From: CAZJFC01 sp964545245 | GTDB taxonomy: Bacteria; Pseudomonadota; Alphaproteobacteria; Rickettsiales; 21-14-0-20-44-7 | Length of the DNA: 64,000 nt | Assembly (NCBI GenBank): GCA_964545245.1 | Contig: CAZJFC010000001.1 | Span: 5,323 to 69,322, forward strand | Direction: 5' to 3' | Shown: piece after piece, positions 35,016 through 43,407 of the stretch | Layout of the letters: each line of letters opens with the position of its first letter | Position numbering within the stretch: position 1 is the stretch's first letter | Position numbers and translations under genes: made by a program | The notes under the pieces: generated by a model | The model's database searches: none | What the model was told of the DNA's origin: nothing | The model's input: only the letters and a program-made list of their open reading frames with translations

Positions 35016-35636
35016 CTACGCAGTTGTATCAACTTTAGGCTGGTCTGGTTGCGCTTTTACAATTCCTTTACTGACAGTAACCATAGCGGGCTGTAGGAGC
35101 CTGTCGTGGATAATATATCCGGTACGCGCGAGTTGGATGATTGCTCCTTGTTCAAATTTAGGGTCTTCAACCTGGGCGATTGCTTGATGCAGGCTATGGT
35201 CAAATTTCTCGCCCGGTTTTGGTTCAACCGGCCTGATTCCGCGGCGCTCAAAGACTGAAAGCAGTTCTTTTCTTGTTAAATCTACCCCTGTAACCAGATT
35301 TTTTAACAATTCGCTGTTTTGCGCAGCATCTGCGGGAACGGCATCAATGGTGCGTTGCAGGTTCTCAAGCACGGAAAGAAGGTCTTTAGCGAAGGAAGCA
35401 ATGCCGTATTTATTTGCTTCCTCAATATCCCTTTGGGCGCGTTTCCGGGTATTTTCCGCATCGGCAAGCGCGCGCAGGGCGGTTTCCTTGGCATCTTCAA
35501 GTTTTGCTTTTAATTCTTCGGTATTTTCACCCGCAACAGCTTTGGTGGCCTGTTTTATGATTTCTTCGGGAATTGCCGCGTTGATGGTTTCAGGTGCGGG
35601 CTGTTCTGCTTCAGGTTTTGTTTCTGGTTTGCTCAT
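35016..35636 (-). CDS. grpE: Nucleotide exchange factor GrpE
   Basis: GrpE releases ADP from DnaK in the heat-shock folding cycle. The 206-residue protein has a disordered Pro/Glu-rich N-terminus, a long helix (LKAKLEDAKETALRALADAE), and the conserved head with GVDLTRKELLSVFERRGIRP and ARTGYIIHDRLLQPAMVTVS. It lies between lysA and the XRE gene; dnaK and dnaJ are not here, and no heat-shock promoter was recognised. Confidence 0.95.
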   Translation of the reverse strand: MSKPETKPEAEQPAPETINAAIPEEIIKQATKAVAGENTEELKAKLEDAKETALRALADAENTRKRAQRDIEEANKYGIASFAKDLLSVLENLQRTIDAVPADAAQNSELLKNLVTGVDLTRKELLSVFERRGIRPVEPKPGEKFDHSLHQAIAQVEDPKFEQGAIIQLARTGYIIHDRLLQPAMVTVSKGIVKAQPDQPKVDTTA

Positions 35637-35689
35637 AGGATAAGTAATCTAGACGATTATATACGAATTTCAAGGGGCAGGGGCTAAAA

Positions 35690-36967
35690 TTATGACCAGT
35701 CCGGTATGTTTTCCCGCTCAAACATTTCGTCATATGTCTGGCGGCGGGCGGTAACCGCGTATTTATTCCCTTTTACCATTACTTCCGCGACAATTTTCCG
35801 GCTGTTATAGCCGGAGGCCATTACCGCCCCATAAGCTCCGGCGGTGCGGAAGGCAATCAGGTCACCGGCTGTAAGTTCAGGCATCTCGCGCAGTTGGGCG
35901 AAAGTATCCCCCGTTTCGCATACCGGGCCAACTATATCATAATGCCGGAACTCGCTGGGCTTACCGGGTTTATTATGCGGGTAAAGCTTTACCGGGACAA
36001 TATCATGGTGCGCGGAATAATATGAGGGGCGTATCAGGTCGTTCATCGCCGCGTCGATAATCAGGAAATTGCGTTCTTCAGTGGGTTTGACATATATCAC
36101 CTCACTTACCAGAACTCCTGCATTGCCGGTTATTACACGTCCCGGCTCAAAAATCAGCTTGCCTTTAAAATCGGAGAAAATAACCCTCACCATCTTTGCG
36201 TAATCACGCGGATGTGGTGGATTCTTGCCCATTTCATAAGGGACGCCAAGCCCGCCGCCAAGGTCGAGTGTCTTTATTTTAAGGCCCTTAAGGGTCAGCT
36301 CGGCAAGAAACTGTTTAACGCGCCTGAAAGCGTTCTCGAATGGTTTCAGGTCGGTTATCTGGGAGCCGATATGGACTGAAATCCCTTGCGGGTTGATGTT
36401 TTCAAGCGCCACCGCTTTTTCATAAACTTTCGGCGCATAATCAATATCAATGCCGAATTTGCTGGTTTTAAGCCCGGTAGTAATTTTACCGTGGGTTGCT
36501 GCGTCAACATCCGGGTTGACGCGTATCGCGATATTGGCGGTTTTCCCCAGCTTGCCTGCTACCATGTTCAGCAAGTCAAGCTCCGCTTCGGACTCCACAT
36601 TGAACTGGAAAATCCCTGTTTCAAGCGCAAATTGCATTTCCGCCGAGGTTTTGCCGATACCGGAGAAAATAATTTTTTCAGGCGGCACGCCGCATTTCAG
36701 CGCCCGGCGGATTTCCCCTTCGGAAACCACGTCAGCGCCTGCGCCAAGGCCGGAAAGTGTTTTGATTACGGCAAAATTCGAATTTGACTTTACTGCAAAG
36801 CAAACCAGCGTATCCACGCCGTCAAAACCTTCAGTGAAGGCCTTGTAATGATGGCTTAAAGTCGCGTGCGAATAGCAATAAAATGGCGTGCCTACTTCCT
36901 TCGCTATTGTTGAGAGCGCAACATCATCGCAGTGAAGTTCGCTGTTTTTATAATTAAAATGGTCCAT
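35690..36967 (-). CDS. lysA: Diaminopimelate decarboxylase
   Basis: LysA removes CO2 from meso-diaminopimelate to give lysine, using PLP. The 425-residue protein has the PLP-lysine region VCFAVKSNSNFAVIKTLSGL, the HIGSQ motif, GGGLGVPYE (phosphate-binding glycines) and the C-terminal GPVCETGDTF with the catalytic Cys. All key motifs are intact. It follows the tonB-like gene on the minus strand, after a 78-base spacer. Confidence 0.96.
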   Translation of the reverse strand: MDHFNYKNSELHCDDVALSTIAKEVGTPFYCYSHATLSHHYKAFTEGFDGVDTLVCFAVKSNSNFAVIKTLSGLGAGADVVSEGEIRRALKCGVPPEKIIFSGIGKTSAEMQFALETGIFQFNVESEAELDLLNMVAGKLGKTANIAIRVNPDVDAATHGKITTGLKTSKFGIDIDYAPKVYEKAVALENINPQGISVHIGSQITDLKPFENAFRRVKQFLAELTLKGLKIKTLDLGGGLGVPYEMGKNPPHPRDYAKMVRVIFSDFKGKLIFEPGRVITGNAGVLVSEVIYVKPTEERNFLIIDAAMNDLIRPSYYSAHHDIVPVKLYPHNKPGKPSEFRHYDIVGPVCETGDTFAQLREMPELTAGDLIAFRTAGAYGAVMASGYNSRKIVAEVMVKGNKYAVTARRQTYDEMFERENIPDWS

Positions 36968-37045
36968 AAAAATAAAGCCTTTTACAGTTTTGCTTCTTCC
37001 TCTGCCTGTATCAGGCGGGGAGAGGGTTCTAGCAAAATATGGGAA

Positions 37046-37771
37046 TTAGTCATAATAAATTGTGAAATCATATTTCAGGATTTTTGCGTCTGATTCAAAA
37101 TTCTGCGGTGCGGGCGGCAGAGGGCTTTGCATAGCCCTTCTTGCGAAGTTAATCGCGGCATTATCAAGCGCTTTATATCCGGAGCTTTTCTTAAGCTCAT
37201 ATTCAGTAACATAGCCTTCCCGGTTTATATGGAGATTCAGCACCGCTTTGCCTTTTAGCGAAGTCGGGGTGTGGACGATAGCGCCCTCCTGGACAAAATA
37301 TCCAAGGAGTTGAAGGTAATTTTCCGCTTTCACAAGCCCATTATTGGCATTGCCATAAGCCGAGCCGGGGCGCTGCCCGCGTGCTGGTGGCTCTACCCTG
37401 ACGGTCTTTTCCGGCTGTTTTCCGGCAGCAGGTTCAGAGTTTGTGAGGTTCTTTGCCGTTTTATTGTTTTTCCCCTGCGGCTTTTCTGCCGTTGCGGTTT
37501 GCGGTGAGGAGGCGTCATCCGCAAGCTCATATTGCAGGTCTTCATCATCCATATTCATCGAAATAAAGCTTTTCTCGGGAATTGAAGTGCTGTCTCCCAG
37601 GCGGATTTTCAGCTTGCTTACTATAACCCCGTTGTCAAACCCTCCGAAGCCGAAACCATAAAAAGCGAGCAGGCCAAAATGGAGCAATAGGGCCAGTGTG
37701 AATGCCTTCATCCCCAGCCGTTTAGGGATTGGTTTATAATTGGTTTTATAATTAATCTCAATTTGCTGCAT
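37046..37771 (-). CDS. TonB-like energy-transducing protein
   Basis: The 241-residue protein has a cytoplasmic basic start, one membrane helix near residues 20-45 (AFTLALLLHFGLLAFYGFGF), a Pro/Lys/Glu-rich periplasmic spacer (about 85-140), and a C-terminal TonB-fold domain with KGKAVLNLHINREGYVTEYE and SSGYKALDNAAINFARRAMQ. Such proteins link the proton-driven ExbBD motor to outer-membrane receptors. The ExbD-like gene is 13 bases upstream, but no exbB is in the window. A TolA-like role cannot be excluded. Confidence 0.82.
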   Translation of the reverse strand: MQQIEINYKTNYKPIPKRLGMKAFTLALLLHFGLLAFYGFGFGGFDNGVIVSKLKIRLGDSTSIPEKSFISMNMDDEDLQYELADDASSPQTATAEKPQGKNNKTAKNLTNSEPAAGKQPEKTVRVEPPARGQRPGSAYGNANNGLVKAENYLQLLGYFVQEGAIVHTPTSLKGKAVLNLHINREGYVTEYELKKSSGYKALDNAAINFARRAMQSPLPPAPQNFESDAKILKYDFTIYYD

Positions 37772-37784
37772 ATCAATTTATCTA

Positions 37785-38195
37785 TCAGAATGAGGAAACA
37801 GTTACCAGATAAAGGTTTTTTGCGCCGGTTTCCTTAATAATGTCCAGAATATCGATAAAACGGTCGGCGGCGAGTGAGGCATCGGATTTTACGGTTATTT
37901 CGGTTTCCGGGTCCTGCTCAAGGATTTTTACCAACCCGTCGCGCAGGCTGTTTTCGTCCACAAGTTCTAGGTTCAGGATAATCTCGGTTTCGCTCACCAT
38001 TACTTCCACATGTTCGCCAAAAATGGCGCTGCCGCTGCTGGAAACTGGCGCGTTAATGGGGATTACGTCAAATTTCTTTATGCTTCCCTCAACCATGAAG
38101 AAGATAATAAGCAGGAAAATTACATTGATAATGGGTATAAGCCCAATCTCACTTTTCCTTCTTTTTGATTTTCCGCCAAAGTTAAATGCTCTCAT
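37785..38195 (-). CDS. ExbD/TolR-family protein with Asn in place of the membrane Asp
   Basis: The 136-residue protein has a basic cytoplasmic start, one membrane helix IGLIPIINVIFLLIIFFMVE (17-36) and a periplasmic domain with SDASLAADRFIDILDIIKET. ExbD, TolR and MotB-like stators carry an essential Asp in this helix (P-x-x-D). Here the place is Asn 24 (codon AAT, PIIN), so the usual proton site is missing. The tonB-like gene follows. Either the helix works differently, or another protein supplies the acid. Confidence 0.82.
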   Translation of the reverse strand: MRAFNFGGKSKRRKSEIGLIPIINVIFLLIIFFMVEGSIKKFDVIPINAPVSSSGSAIFGEHVEVMVSETEIILNLELVDENSLRDGLVKILEQDPETEITVKSDASLAADRFIDILDIIKETGAKNLYLVTVSSF

Positions 38196-38204
38196 GGCGG
38201 CAAT

Positions 38205-39053
38205 TTAGAACATTTTTGCCGATTTTACAAACCATTCGGCATATTCGGCGGCAATAACCGATTCCGCCTCTTTTGCGGCGGCTTCGGTGGTGAACAGCCC
38301 GAAACAGCTTGCCCCGCTGCCGCTCATGCGGGAGATAATGCAATTTTCCTGCGCCTGGATTACGGAGATCACATGCGCGATTTCGGGGATTAGTGAAATG
38401 GCGGTATTCTCAAGCCGGTTATGGCGTTTTTTTAACAAATTAAAGAATTCCTCCGGTGAACTCCATTTAAAATCATACCGGGAGGCGTTGGCCTGAAGGT
38501 TCAGTTTCGTGAACACTTCTTTAGTGGATTGGTGCCTGTTCGGGTTGACAATCACCAGATACAGTTCCGGCAGGTTTATGGCTGGGGTGATAATCTCCCC
38601 GGTTCCGGCAAAAAACGCGGCATTTTCCCGGTTCAGGATTGAATAAAGGCAAACCGGAACATCTGCGCCCAGCCCAACTGCAACCCGGTAAAGCTCCGCA
38701 TGGGACAGGTTCAGTTGCCATAACCTATCAAGTCCGGCAATGGTGGCTGCCGCGTCTGCTGAGCCGCCGCCCAGCCCGCCGCCGACCGGGATGTTTTTTT
38801 TGATTTTAATCCGGCAGCCAAATGGCTCCGGCAATTTTTTGCTTAATTCCAGTGCCGCTTTCAACGCTATATTATCTTCCCCGATATTATAACCAGGCAT
38901 CATCTCGCAGCTTATGTTATCTGCCTCCTCAAGCTCAATCTCATCGGCAAGGTCAAGGAAGACGCACAGGCTGTATAATTCATGGTAACCGTCATCGCGT
39001 TTCCCGGTTACGTCAAGGAACAGGTTGAGTTTGGCGGGGGCGGTTATCAGCAT
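38205..39053 (-). CDS. ispE: 4-diphosphocytidyl-2-C-methyl-D-erythritol kinase
   Basis: IspE phosphorylates CDP-methylerythritol in the non-mevalonate isoprenoid pathway, which dxs at 43406-45289 begins. The 282-residue GHMP kinase has PAKLNLFLDVTGKRDDGYHE, the ATP loop NIPVGGGLGGGSADAAATIA and the C-terminal RMSGSGASCFGLF. ATG 39053 gives the expected N-terminus and lies one base after the stop of the TPR gene; a longer frame to 39074 overlaps that gene. Confidence 0.94.
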   Translation of the reverse strand: MLITAPAKLNLFLDVTGKRDDGYHELYSLCVFLDLADEIELEEADNISCEMMPGYNIGEDNIALKAALELSKKLPEPFGCRIKIKKNIPVGGGLGGGSADAAATIAGLDRLWQLNLSHAELYRVAVGLGADVPVCLYSILNRENAAFFAGTGEIITPAINLPELYLVIVNPNRHQSTKEVFTKLNLQANASRYDFKWSSPEEFFNLLKKRHNRLENTAISLIPEIAHVISVIQAQENCIISRMSGSGASCFGLFTTEAAAKEAESVIAAEYAEWFVKSAKMF

Positions 39054-39054
39054 T

Positions 39055-40752
39055 TTACTCAGCGTTATCGGCAACTTTCACAAGGCCGTTTTCCAGTTTT
39101 TCCTGAAGGACTACCGCCAGCTTGTCATCCGGGTCATTATCCAGCGCGCGCTGCCATTGATACTGTGCCTCGCTTCTCCTGCCGATTGTCCAGTAAATAT
39201 CACCCAGATGGTCGTTTACCGTTGGGTCATATGGCATTTGGGTGGCAGCTTTTTCAATAAAATCAACTGCCTGCTCATGTTCGCCGAGCTTATACAGTGC
39301 CCAGCCGACACTATCGGTAATATGCGGGTCATCCGGGCGTTGCCGGTGCGCTTTCAGGACAAGCTGTTTTGCTTCTTCAAGGTTCTTGCCGAGGTCGATC
39401 CATGTATAGCCAAGGTAGTTAAGGGCGTCCGGCTGGTCGGGATATAGCTTAAGGGCGATTTTCAGGTCTTTTTCAAACTTGTCATATTCCTTCAGCCTTT
39501 CATAGCATACGCCGCGGGCGAAGAAGACGGCCCAGTATTTCTTGTTGATTTTGTCTTTTTTTCCATCTTCGGTGATGAAATCAATTGCCTGCGTATAATA
39601 CTCGGCGGCTTTTGCATAATCTTCCGATTTGCGCACAATATCGCCAAGGCTTACCAGCGCGTCAAGCCGGGTTTCGTCATTATCAACCAGGGTTTCAAAA
39701 TACTGGCGGGCCTTGCTGTCCTGGTTCATTTCCTCGAAATTGCGGGCAATGGCGAGTTTTGCGTAATCGGTCAGGTAGGAATCATGCCCGATCTGGCGTA
39801 ATATGTTATTGGCGGCCTTGAAATCGCCTTCATTCATCAGGATTGAGCCAAGGAGAAGCTTTGCTTCGTCAAGCTCGGGGTTAAGGTAAGTGGCAAGGCG
39901 GAAAAGTGCGGCGGCCTGGTCAGGGCCATATTCGGTCATGATAACGCCGCCGACGCCCATAAGCGCCTCAGCGACTGCGTCTTTTATATCATCGATTTTA
40001 CGGTGTTTCTTGATTTGTTTTTCGCTGCCGAAGCGGGAGACTATGAACTGCTGTTTCTTTTCATTCCCGGCATAGAAATTATAGGCCGATGCCGCCATGC
40101 CGATAGGCAGTTTCTTTGTTTTCAGCATATTATCATAAACCTTTGCGGCTTCGTTTTTATCGCCGGAAAGCTGAAGGAAAAGCGCAAGGTTATAATCGGA
40201 AAGGGTAGGCAATACGCCGTCTTTCTTAAGCTTGGTAAAAATCCCTTTAGCTTCCTCCGTTTTGCCCATACCGAAAGTTGTCCAGCCCAGCAATAACTGG
40301 TTTATGATAGTATTATTTGCCGAATCCGCAGCGACTTCGGAGCCGATTTCCTGGGCTTTTTTGAAGTTGCTCTTTTCCACTGCGTCAATGATAAGGGCAA
40401 GTTTTGCAAGGCCGTTATCGCTGTTACTGCTGAGTGATTTCGCGAGTTCAAACGCTTCGCTGAATTTGCCGGAGACAAGCAACAGCGTCATGGCCTGGGA
40501 TTCAAGGGTTGGGCTGCTTTTCCTTAAGGTGAGGCTTTTTGCGAAATAGGTTGAGGCGGTTTCATAATCCTTGTTTTGCGCGGAATGGTAGCCTGAAAGA
40601 TAGCCGCCGACCCATGACTGGCGGGTTTTTACTATGGCAGCGGGGATTTCCTTAGGGGTTTTGAGCGCGTAGCGGTTAGAAACGCTAAGGCCGGCAACGA
40701 CTCCAAGGGCAAGCACAGCCACTAAAATTAGCAAATTCCGGAGATTTTTCAT
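39055..40752 (-). CDS. TPR-repeat protein with N-terminal membrane helix
   Basis: The 565-residue protein begins with a signal anchor (RNLLILVAVLALGVVAGLSV) and is otherwise built from tetratricopeptide repeats, for example DYAKAAEYYTQAIDFI, KFEKDLKIALKLYPDQPDAL, NYLGYTWIDLGKNLEEAKQL and GDIYWTIGRRSEAQYQWQRA. TPR arrays hold protein complexes together. The layout recalls periplasmic or outer-membrane assembly TPR proteins common in alphaproteobacteria, and the linkage to ispE is common there. Substrate or partner unknown. Confidence 0.82.
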   Translation of the reverse strand: MKNLRNLLILVAVLALGVVAGLSVSNRYALKTPKEIPAAIVKTRQSWVGGYLSGYHSAQNKDYETASTYFAKSLTLRKSSPTLESQAMTLLLVSGKFSEAFELAKSLSSNSDNGLAKLALIIDAVEKSNFKKAQEIGSEVAADSANNTIINQLLLGWTTFGMGKTEEAKGIFTKLKKDGVLPTLSDYNLALFLQLSGDKNEAAKVYDNMLKTKKLPIGMAASAYNFYAGNEKKQQFIVSRFGSEKQIKKHRKIDDIKDAVAEALMGVGGVIMTEYGPDQAAALFRLATYLNPELDEAKLLLGSILMNEGDFKAANNILRQIGHDSYLTDYAKLAIARNFEEMNQDSKARQYFETLVDNDETRLDALVSLGDIVRKSEDYAKAAEYYTQAIDFITEDGKKDKINKKYWAVFFARGVCYERLKEYDKFEKDLKIALKLYPDQPDALNYLGYTWIDLGKNLEEAKQLVLKAHRQRPDDPHITDSVGWALYKLGEHEQAVDFIEKAATQMPYDPTVNDHLGDIYWTIGRRSEAQYQWQRALDNDPDDKLAVVLQEKLENGLVKVADNAE

Positions 40753-40847
40753 AAATAATTACTTGAAAACTGGGGTACTATCTAGTAATAGCATAGCAAA
40801 ATTAAAAATATAATAAATTCTAAATAAAAGTTTTAAGAGGTATTTTT

Positions 40848-41090
40848 ATGGGAAGTAAGAACAATCCGGCAGCACGCGGTCAGGCGGGCGGCATTAAGAA
40901 AGTGAAAGGCAAAATCGTAAAACCGGTTAAATACCTTGGTAAATATGCAGGCCATGGCAACTATATTGCCGCACAATATGAATCTGGCGAATTGCTGGTA
41001 GCGAACGGCAAGCCGCTTGCTTTTTCCGATGTGATACCTGATGCGTTTGACCCGGCCACTGCGGAAACCGAAAAGAAAAAGAAAAAATAG
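40848..41090 (+). CDS. Small basic protein of unknown function
   Basis: The 80-residue protein starts MGSKNNPAARGQAGGIKKVK and contains KPVKYLGKYAGHGNYIAAQY, followed by GELLVANGKPLAFSDVIPDA; it ends in a Lys-rich tail (ETEKKKKK). It has a good ribosome site (AGAGGT) and lies six bases upstream of the uracil-DNA glycosylase gene. I have an impression of similar small proteins in other alpha- and gammaproteobacteria, but cannot name a family. A nucleic-acid-binding role is possible from the charge. Confidence 0.65.
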   Translation: MGSKNNPAARGQAGGIKKVKGKIVKPVKYLGKYAGHGNYIAAQYESGELLVANGKPLAFSDVIPDAFDPATAETEKKKKK

Positions 41091-41096
41091 GGAAGT

Positions 41097-41909
41097 ATGA
41101 AAACCCTGCCTGCTCTGGAATGGTATGTTGAGGCAGGTGTAACCAGCCTGCTTGCCGAGGAGCCGCGCAACTTTTTTGCTGAAAAGCATCCGGCTGCCCA
41201 GCAACCAGCCGTGCGGGCAACCAATACGAGTGTGGAAATGCCGAAAACCCCTTCCGTAAAACCTGCCGCTCCTGCTTCAGTATCAGCCTCGCTTTCCGAG
41301 GCGATTGTCCGCGCAAGGGATGAGGCGGATAAAGCAAAAACCCTTGAAGAGCTGCGCGAGGCAGTACAAAAATTCGATGGTTGCGCGCTTAAGAAAACCG
41401 CGAACAAGACTGTTTTCAGTGATGGCAACCCCGAAACCCGCGTTATGCTGATTGGCGAAGCCCCCGGCGCGGATGAGGACAGGGAGGGGATTCCTTTCTG
41501 CGGCATGAGCGGGCAGTTGTTGGATAAAGTATTGTTATCAATTGGCCGCGACCGCAAAACCGGATTTTATATCACCAACACGATTTTCTGGCGTCCGCCG
41601 GGCAACCGCAAGCCCACCCCGGAAGAGCTTGCCATGTGTGAGCCATTCCTTGAAAAGCATATAGCGCTGGTTAACCCGAAAATTCTTCTTCTGGTGGGCG
41701 CGACGGCGGTTCAGGCAGTGCTGAAAAACAATGATTCCATGGGCAGGCTGCGCGGCAAGGGCTTTACCTACCGCAACCGTTATATGGAACAGGATACCCA
41801 GGTTATGGTGACTTACCACCCTTCATTCCTGCTGCGCTCGCCGCTTAATAAACGTCAGGCATGGGAAGATATGCTGTTGTTCAATGAGCGCATAAATCAG
41901 TTAAGTTAA
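41097..41909 (+). CDS. Uracil-DNA glycosylase, family 4-like, without the full Fe-S ligand set
   Basis: The protein removes uracil from DNA. It is 270 residues, with a Pro/Ala-rich, poorly ordered N-terminal 60-70 residues, then the glycosylase core: motif GEAPGADEDREGIPFCGMSG, TNTIFWRPPGNRKPT and VTYHPSFLLRSP. Classic family 4 enzymes hold a [4Fe-4S] cluster with CxxC, a Cys before RPP, and a later Cys. Here the sites read CALK, FWRPP and AMCEPF, so two of the four ligands are missing. I recall this pattern as common in alphaproteobacteria. It is paired with the small basic gene upstream. Confidence 0.88.
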   Translation: MKTLPALEWYVEAGVTSLLAEEPRNFFAEKHPAAQQPAVRATNTSVEMPKTPSVKPAAPASVSASLSEAIVRARDEADKAKTLEELREAVQKFDGCALKKTANKTVFSDGNPETRVMLIGEAPGADEDREGIPFCGMSGQLLDKVLLSIGRDRKTGFYITNTIFWRPPGNRKPTPEELAMCEPFLEKHIALVNPKILLLVGATAVQAVLKNNDSMGRLRGKGFTYRNRYMEQDTQVMVTYHPSFLLRSPLNKRQAWEDMLLFNERINQLS

Positions 41910-41954
41910 TAAACTTACGGAAAACTTATCCGTAATTGGATATGATGGATAATT

Positions 41955-42656
41955 ATGAGTGAACTGATTACCGCTTCTTTCCAATCCCTCCGTTCGTTAT
42001 TTGTGCCGGGGATGCTTGGCATCTTTATCTATAGCCTGCTGATAACGATTCTGGTGCTGGCGGGCTTTATCGCTGTAGTGACTTACCTAACTGTGGCCGT
42101 TCCTGCTTGGTTTGGCTATGAGATAGCTTCCTATTTTTCGGTTTTCGGGTTCTTCGGCTCCTCGATTATCGCCTTCATCCTGTTTCCCGGCATCATGCCG
42201 ATAATCGTGAATTTCTTTGATGAAAAAATCGCCGGGGCGATTGAGCGCAAGTTTTATCCGCATGCGAAACCGGTTGAGAACCCGCTGATGAAAGAGCTTG
42301 TCCATGACGCAAAATTCAGTTTGAAGGCGGTGCTTATTAACATTGTGCTGCTGCCGGTTTATTTCTTTGTGCCGGTGGTGAACATATTCATTTTCTATCT
42401 GGTGAACGGTTCATTGCTTGGCCGGGAATTCTTCGTGATGGTCGCGAGGCGTTATATGACAATAGAAAAAGCGGAGGAGATGCGCCGCAAATACCGCACC
42501 ACTATCCTCTGTGGCGGTGTCGGCCTTACCATCATGGCAACTATCCCGTTACTCAATTTACTCGCCCCCTTCTGGGGCATCGCCTTCATGACGCATCTTT
42601 TTCACTTCTACCGCAAGATGAAAGTGAGCGATAAAATGATTGATGTGACGCCCTAG
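41955..42656 (+). CDS. EI24-domain (CysZ-like) membrane protein
   Basis: The 233-residue protein has four or more hydrophobic segments: IFIYSLLITILVLAGFIAVV, FFGSSIIAFILFPGIMPIIV, AVLINIVLLPVYFFVPVVNI and a C-terminal one near TIMATIPLLNLLAPFWGIAF. The NGSLLGREFFVMVARRYM region is typical of the EI24/CysZ family, whose CysZ members bring sulfate across the inner membrane. Membership of the wider family is clear; sulfate transport is not proven, since no cys genes are nearby. Confidence 0.78.
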   Translation: MSELITASFQSLRSLFVPGMLGIFIYSLLITILVLAGFIAVVTYLTVAVPAWFGYEIASYFSVFGFFGSSIIAFILFPGIMPIIVNFFDEKIAGAIERKFYPHAKPVENPLMKELVHDAKFSLKAVLINIVLLPVYFFVPVVNIFIFYLVNGSLLGREFFVMVARRYMTIEKAEEMRRKYRTTILCGGVGLTIMATIPLLNLLAPFWGIAFMTHLFHFYRKMKVSDKMIDVTP

Positions 42657-42657
42657 C

Positions 42658-43407
42658 TTATTCGCATTCCAAAGTCGGGAAATTGCTGGTTTTGCACAGA
42701 TCAATGATTGCCTTATCAATCCCTTCAGCCTGAATATTATCGGTTATTTCCTTGCGGTATCTTTTTACAAGGCTTTCGCTGTTCACCAATATATCACCCA
42801 CCAGCCAGTTATAGCCATCCTGCCTTGCCAGTACATAAGTCAGTTTAGCTTCGGTGGTGTCAAAGGCGAGCGGCATTGAAATTTCCACGAATGAAAAATT
42901 ATCCTGCTTCTTTATCTCCCCGTCAATTGTGGCCTGGCAATTGCCCTGGAATTTATACCCGCCATATTTGAACCCAAGCTGTTCAGAAAGCTTCAGGCTC
43001 ATAATGGCATTGAACTTTACCCGCGGGGCGCGTTCGGTCACTACCCAGTATTGCGGGATGATGAACCCGAAATCGGGCAGGGTTGCGCCGAGATGTATTT
43101 TCAGCGGGCTATTGTAATTATCCACCAGAAGGTAATGCTCGGTAAGGGAATCCTCCAGTTTCAGGCAATGCTGGATCGCAGGCAGGGTCGGGATTTCCTC
43201 AATCTGTTCCTTGACTAATTCCTCTTTTGTTTTTTCCTTTTTTTCCGGTTCTTTCTTTTCCTGAATAATATCAATGAGTTGTGATTCCGGCTTTTCCGGC
43301 TCTGCCCCACGGATGATTTTTACCCCGGAAGCGGCAGAAAATGGCGCGGAAACTCCCCAAGTAATGATTGAAAAACTCGCGATAATGAAGAATAATGCGC
43401 TTCTCAT
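42658..43407 (-). CDS. Exported MlaC-like protein of unknown function
   Basis: The 249-residue product starts with a signal peptide ([20 protein letters not shown]). A Lys/Glu-rich stretch ([20 protein letters not shown], about 50-70) follows, then a folded region. The end, [20 protein letters not shown] plus [18 protein letters not shown], recalls the end of MlaC-type phospholipid-binding proteins ('DVxVDGVSLVxxYRxxF'). The rest does not match clearly. It faces dxs with overlapping start codons. Confidence 0.55.
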   Translation of the reverse strand: MRSALFFIIASFSIITWGVSAPFSAASGVKIIRGAEPEKPESQLIDIIQEKKEPEKKEKTKEELVKEQIEEIPTLPAIQHCLKLEDSLTEHYLLVDNYNSPLKIHLGATLPDFGFIIPQYWVVTERAPRVKFNAIMSLKLSEQLGFKYGGYKFQGNCQATIDGEIKKQDNFSFVEISMPLAFDTTEAKLTYVLARQDGYNWLVGDILVNSESLVKRYRKEITDNIQAEGIDKAIIDLCKTSNFPTLECE

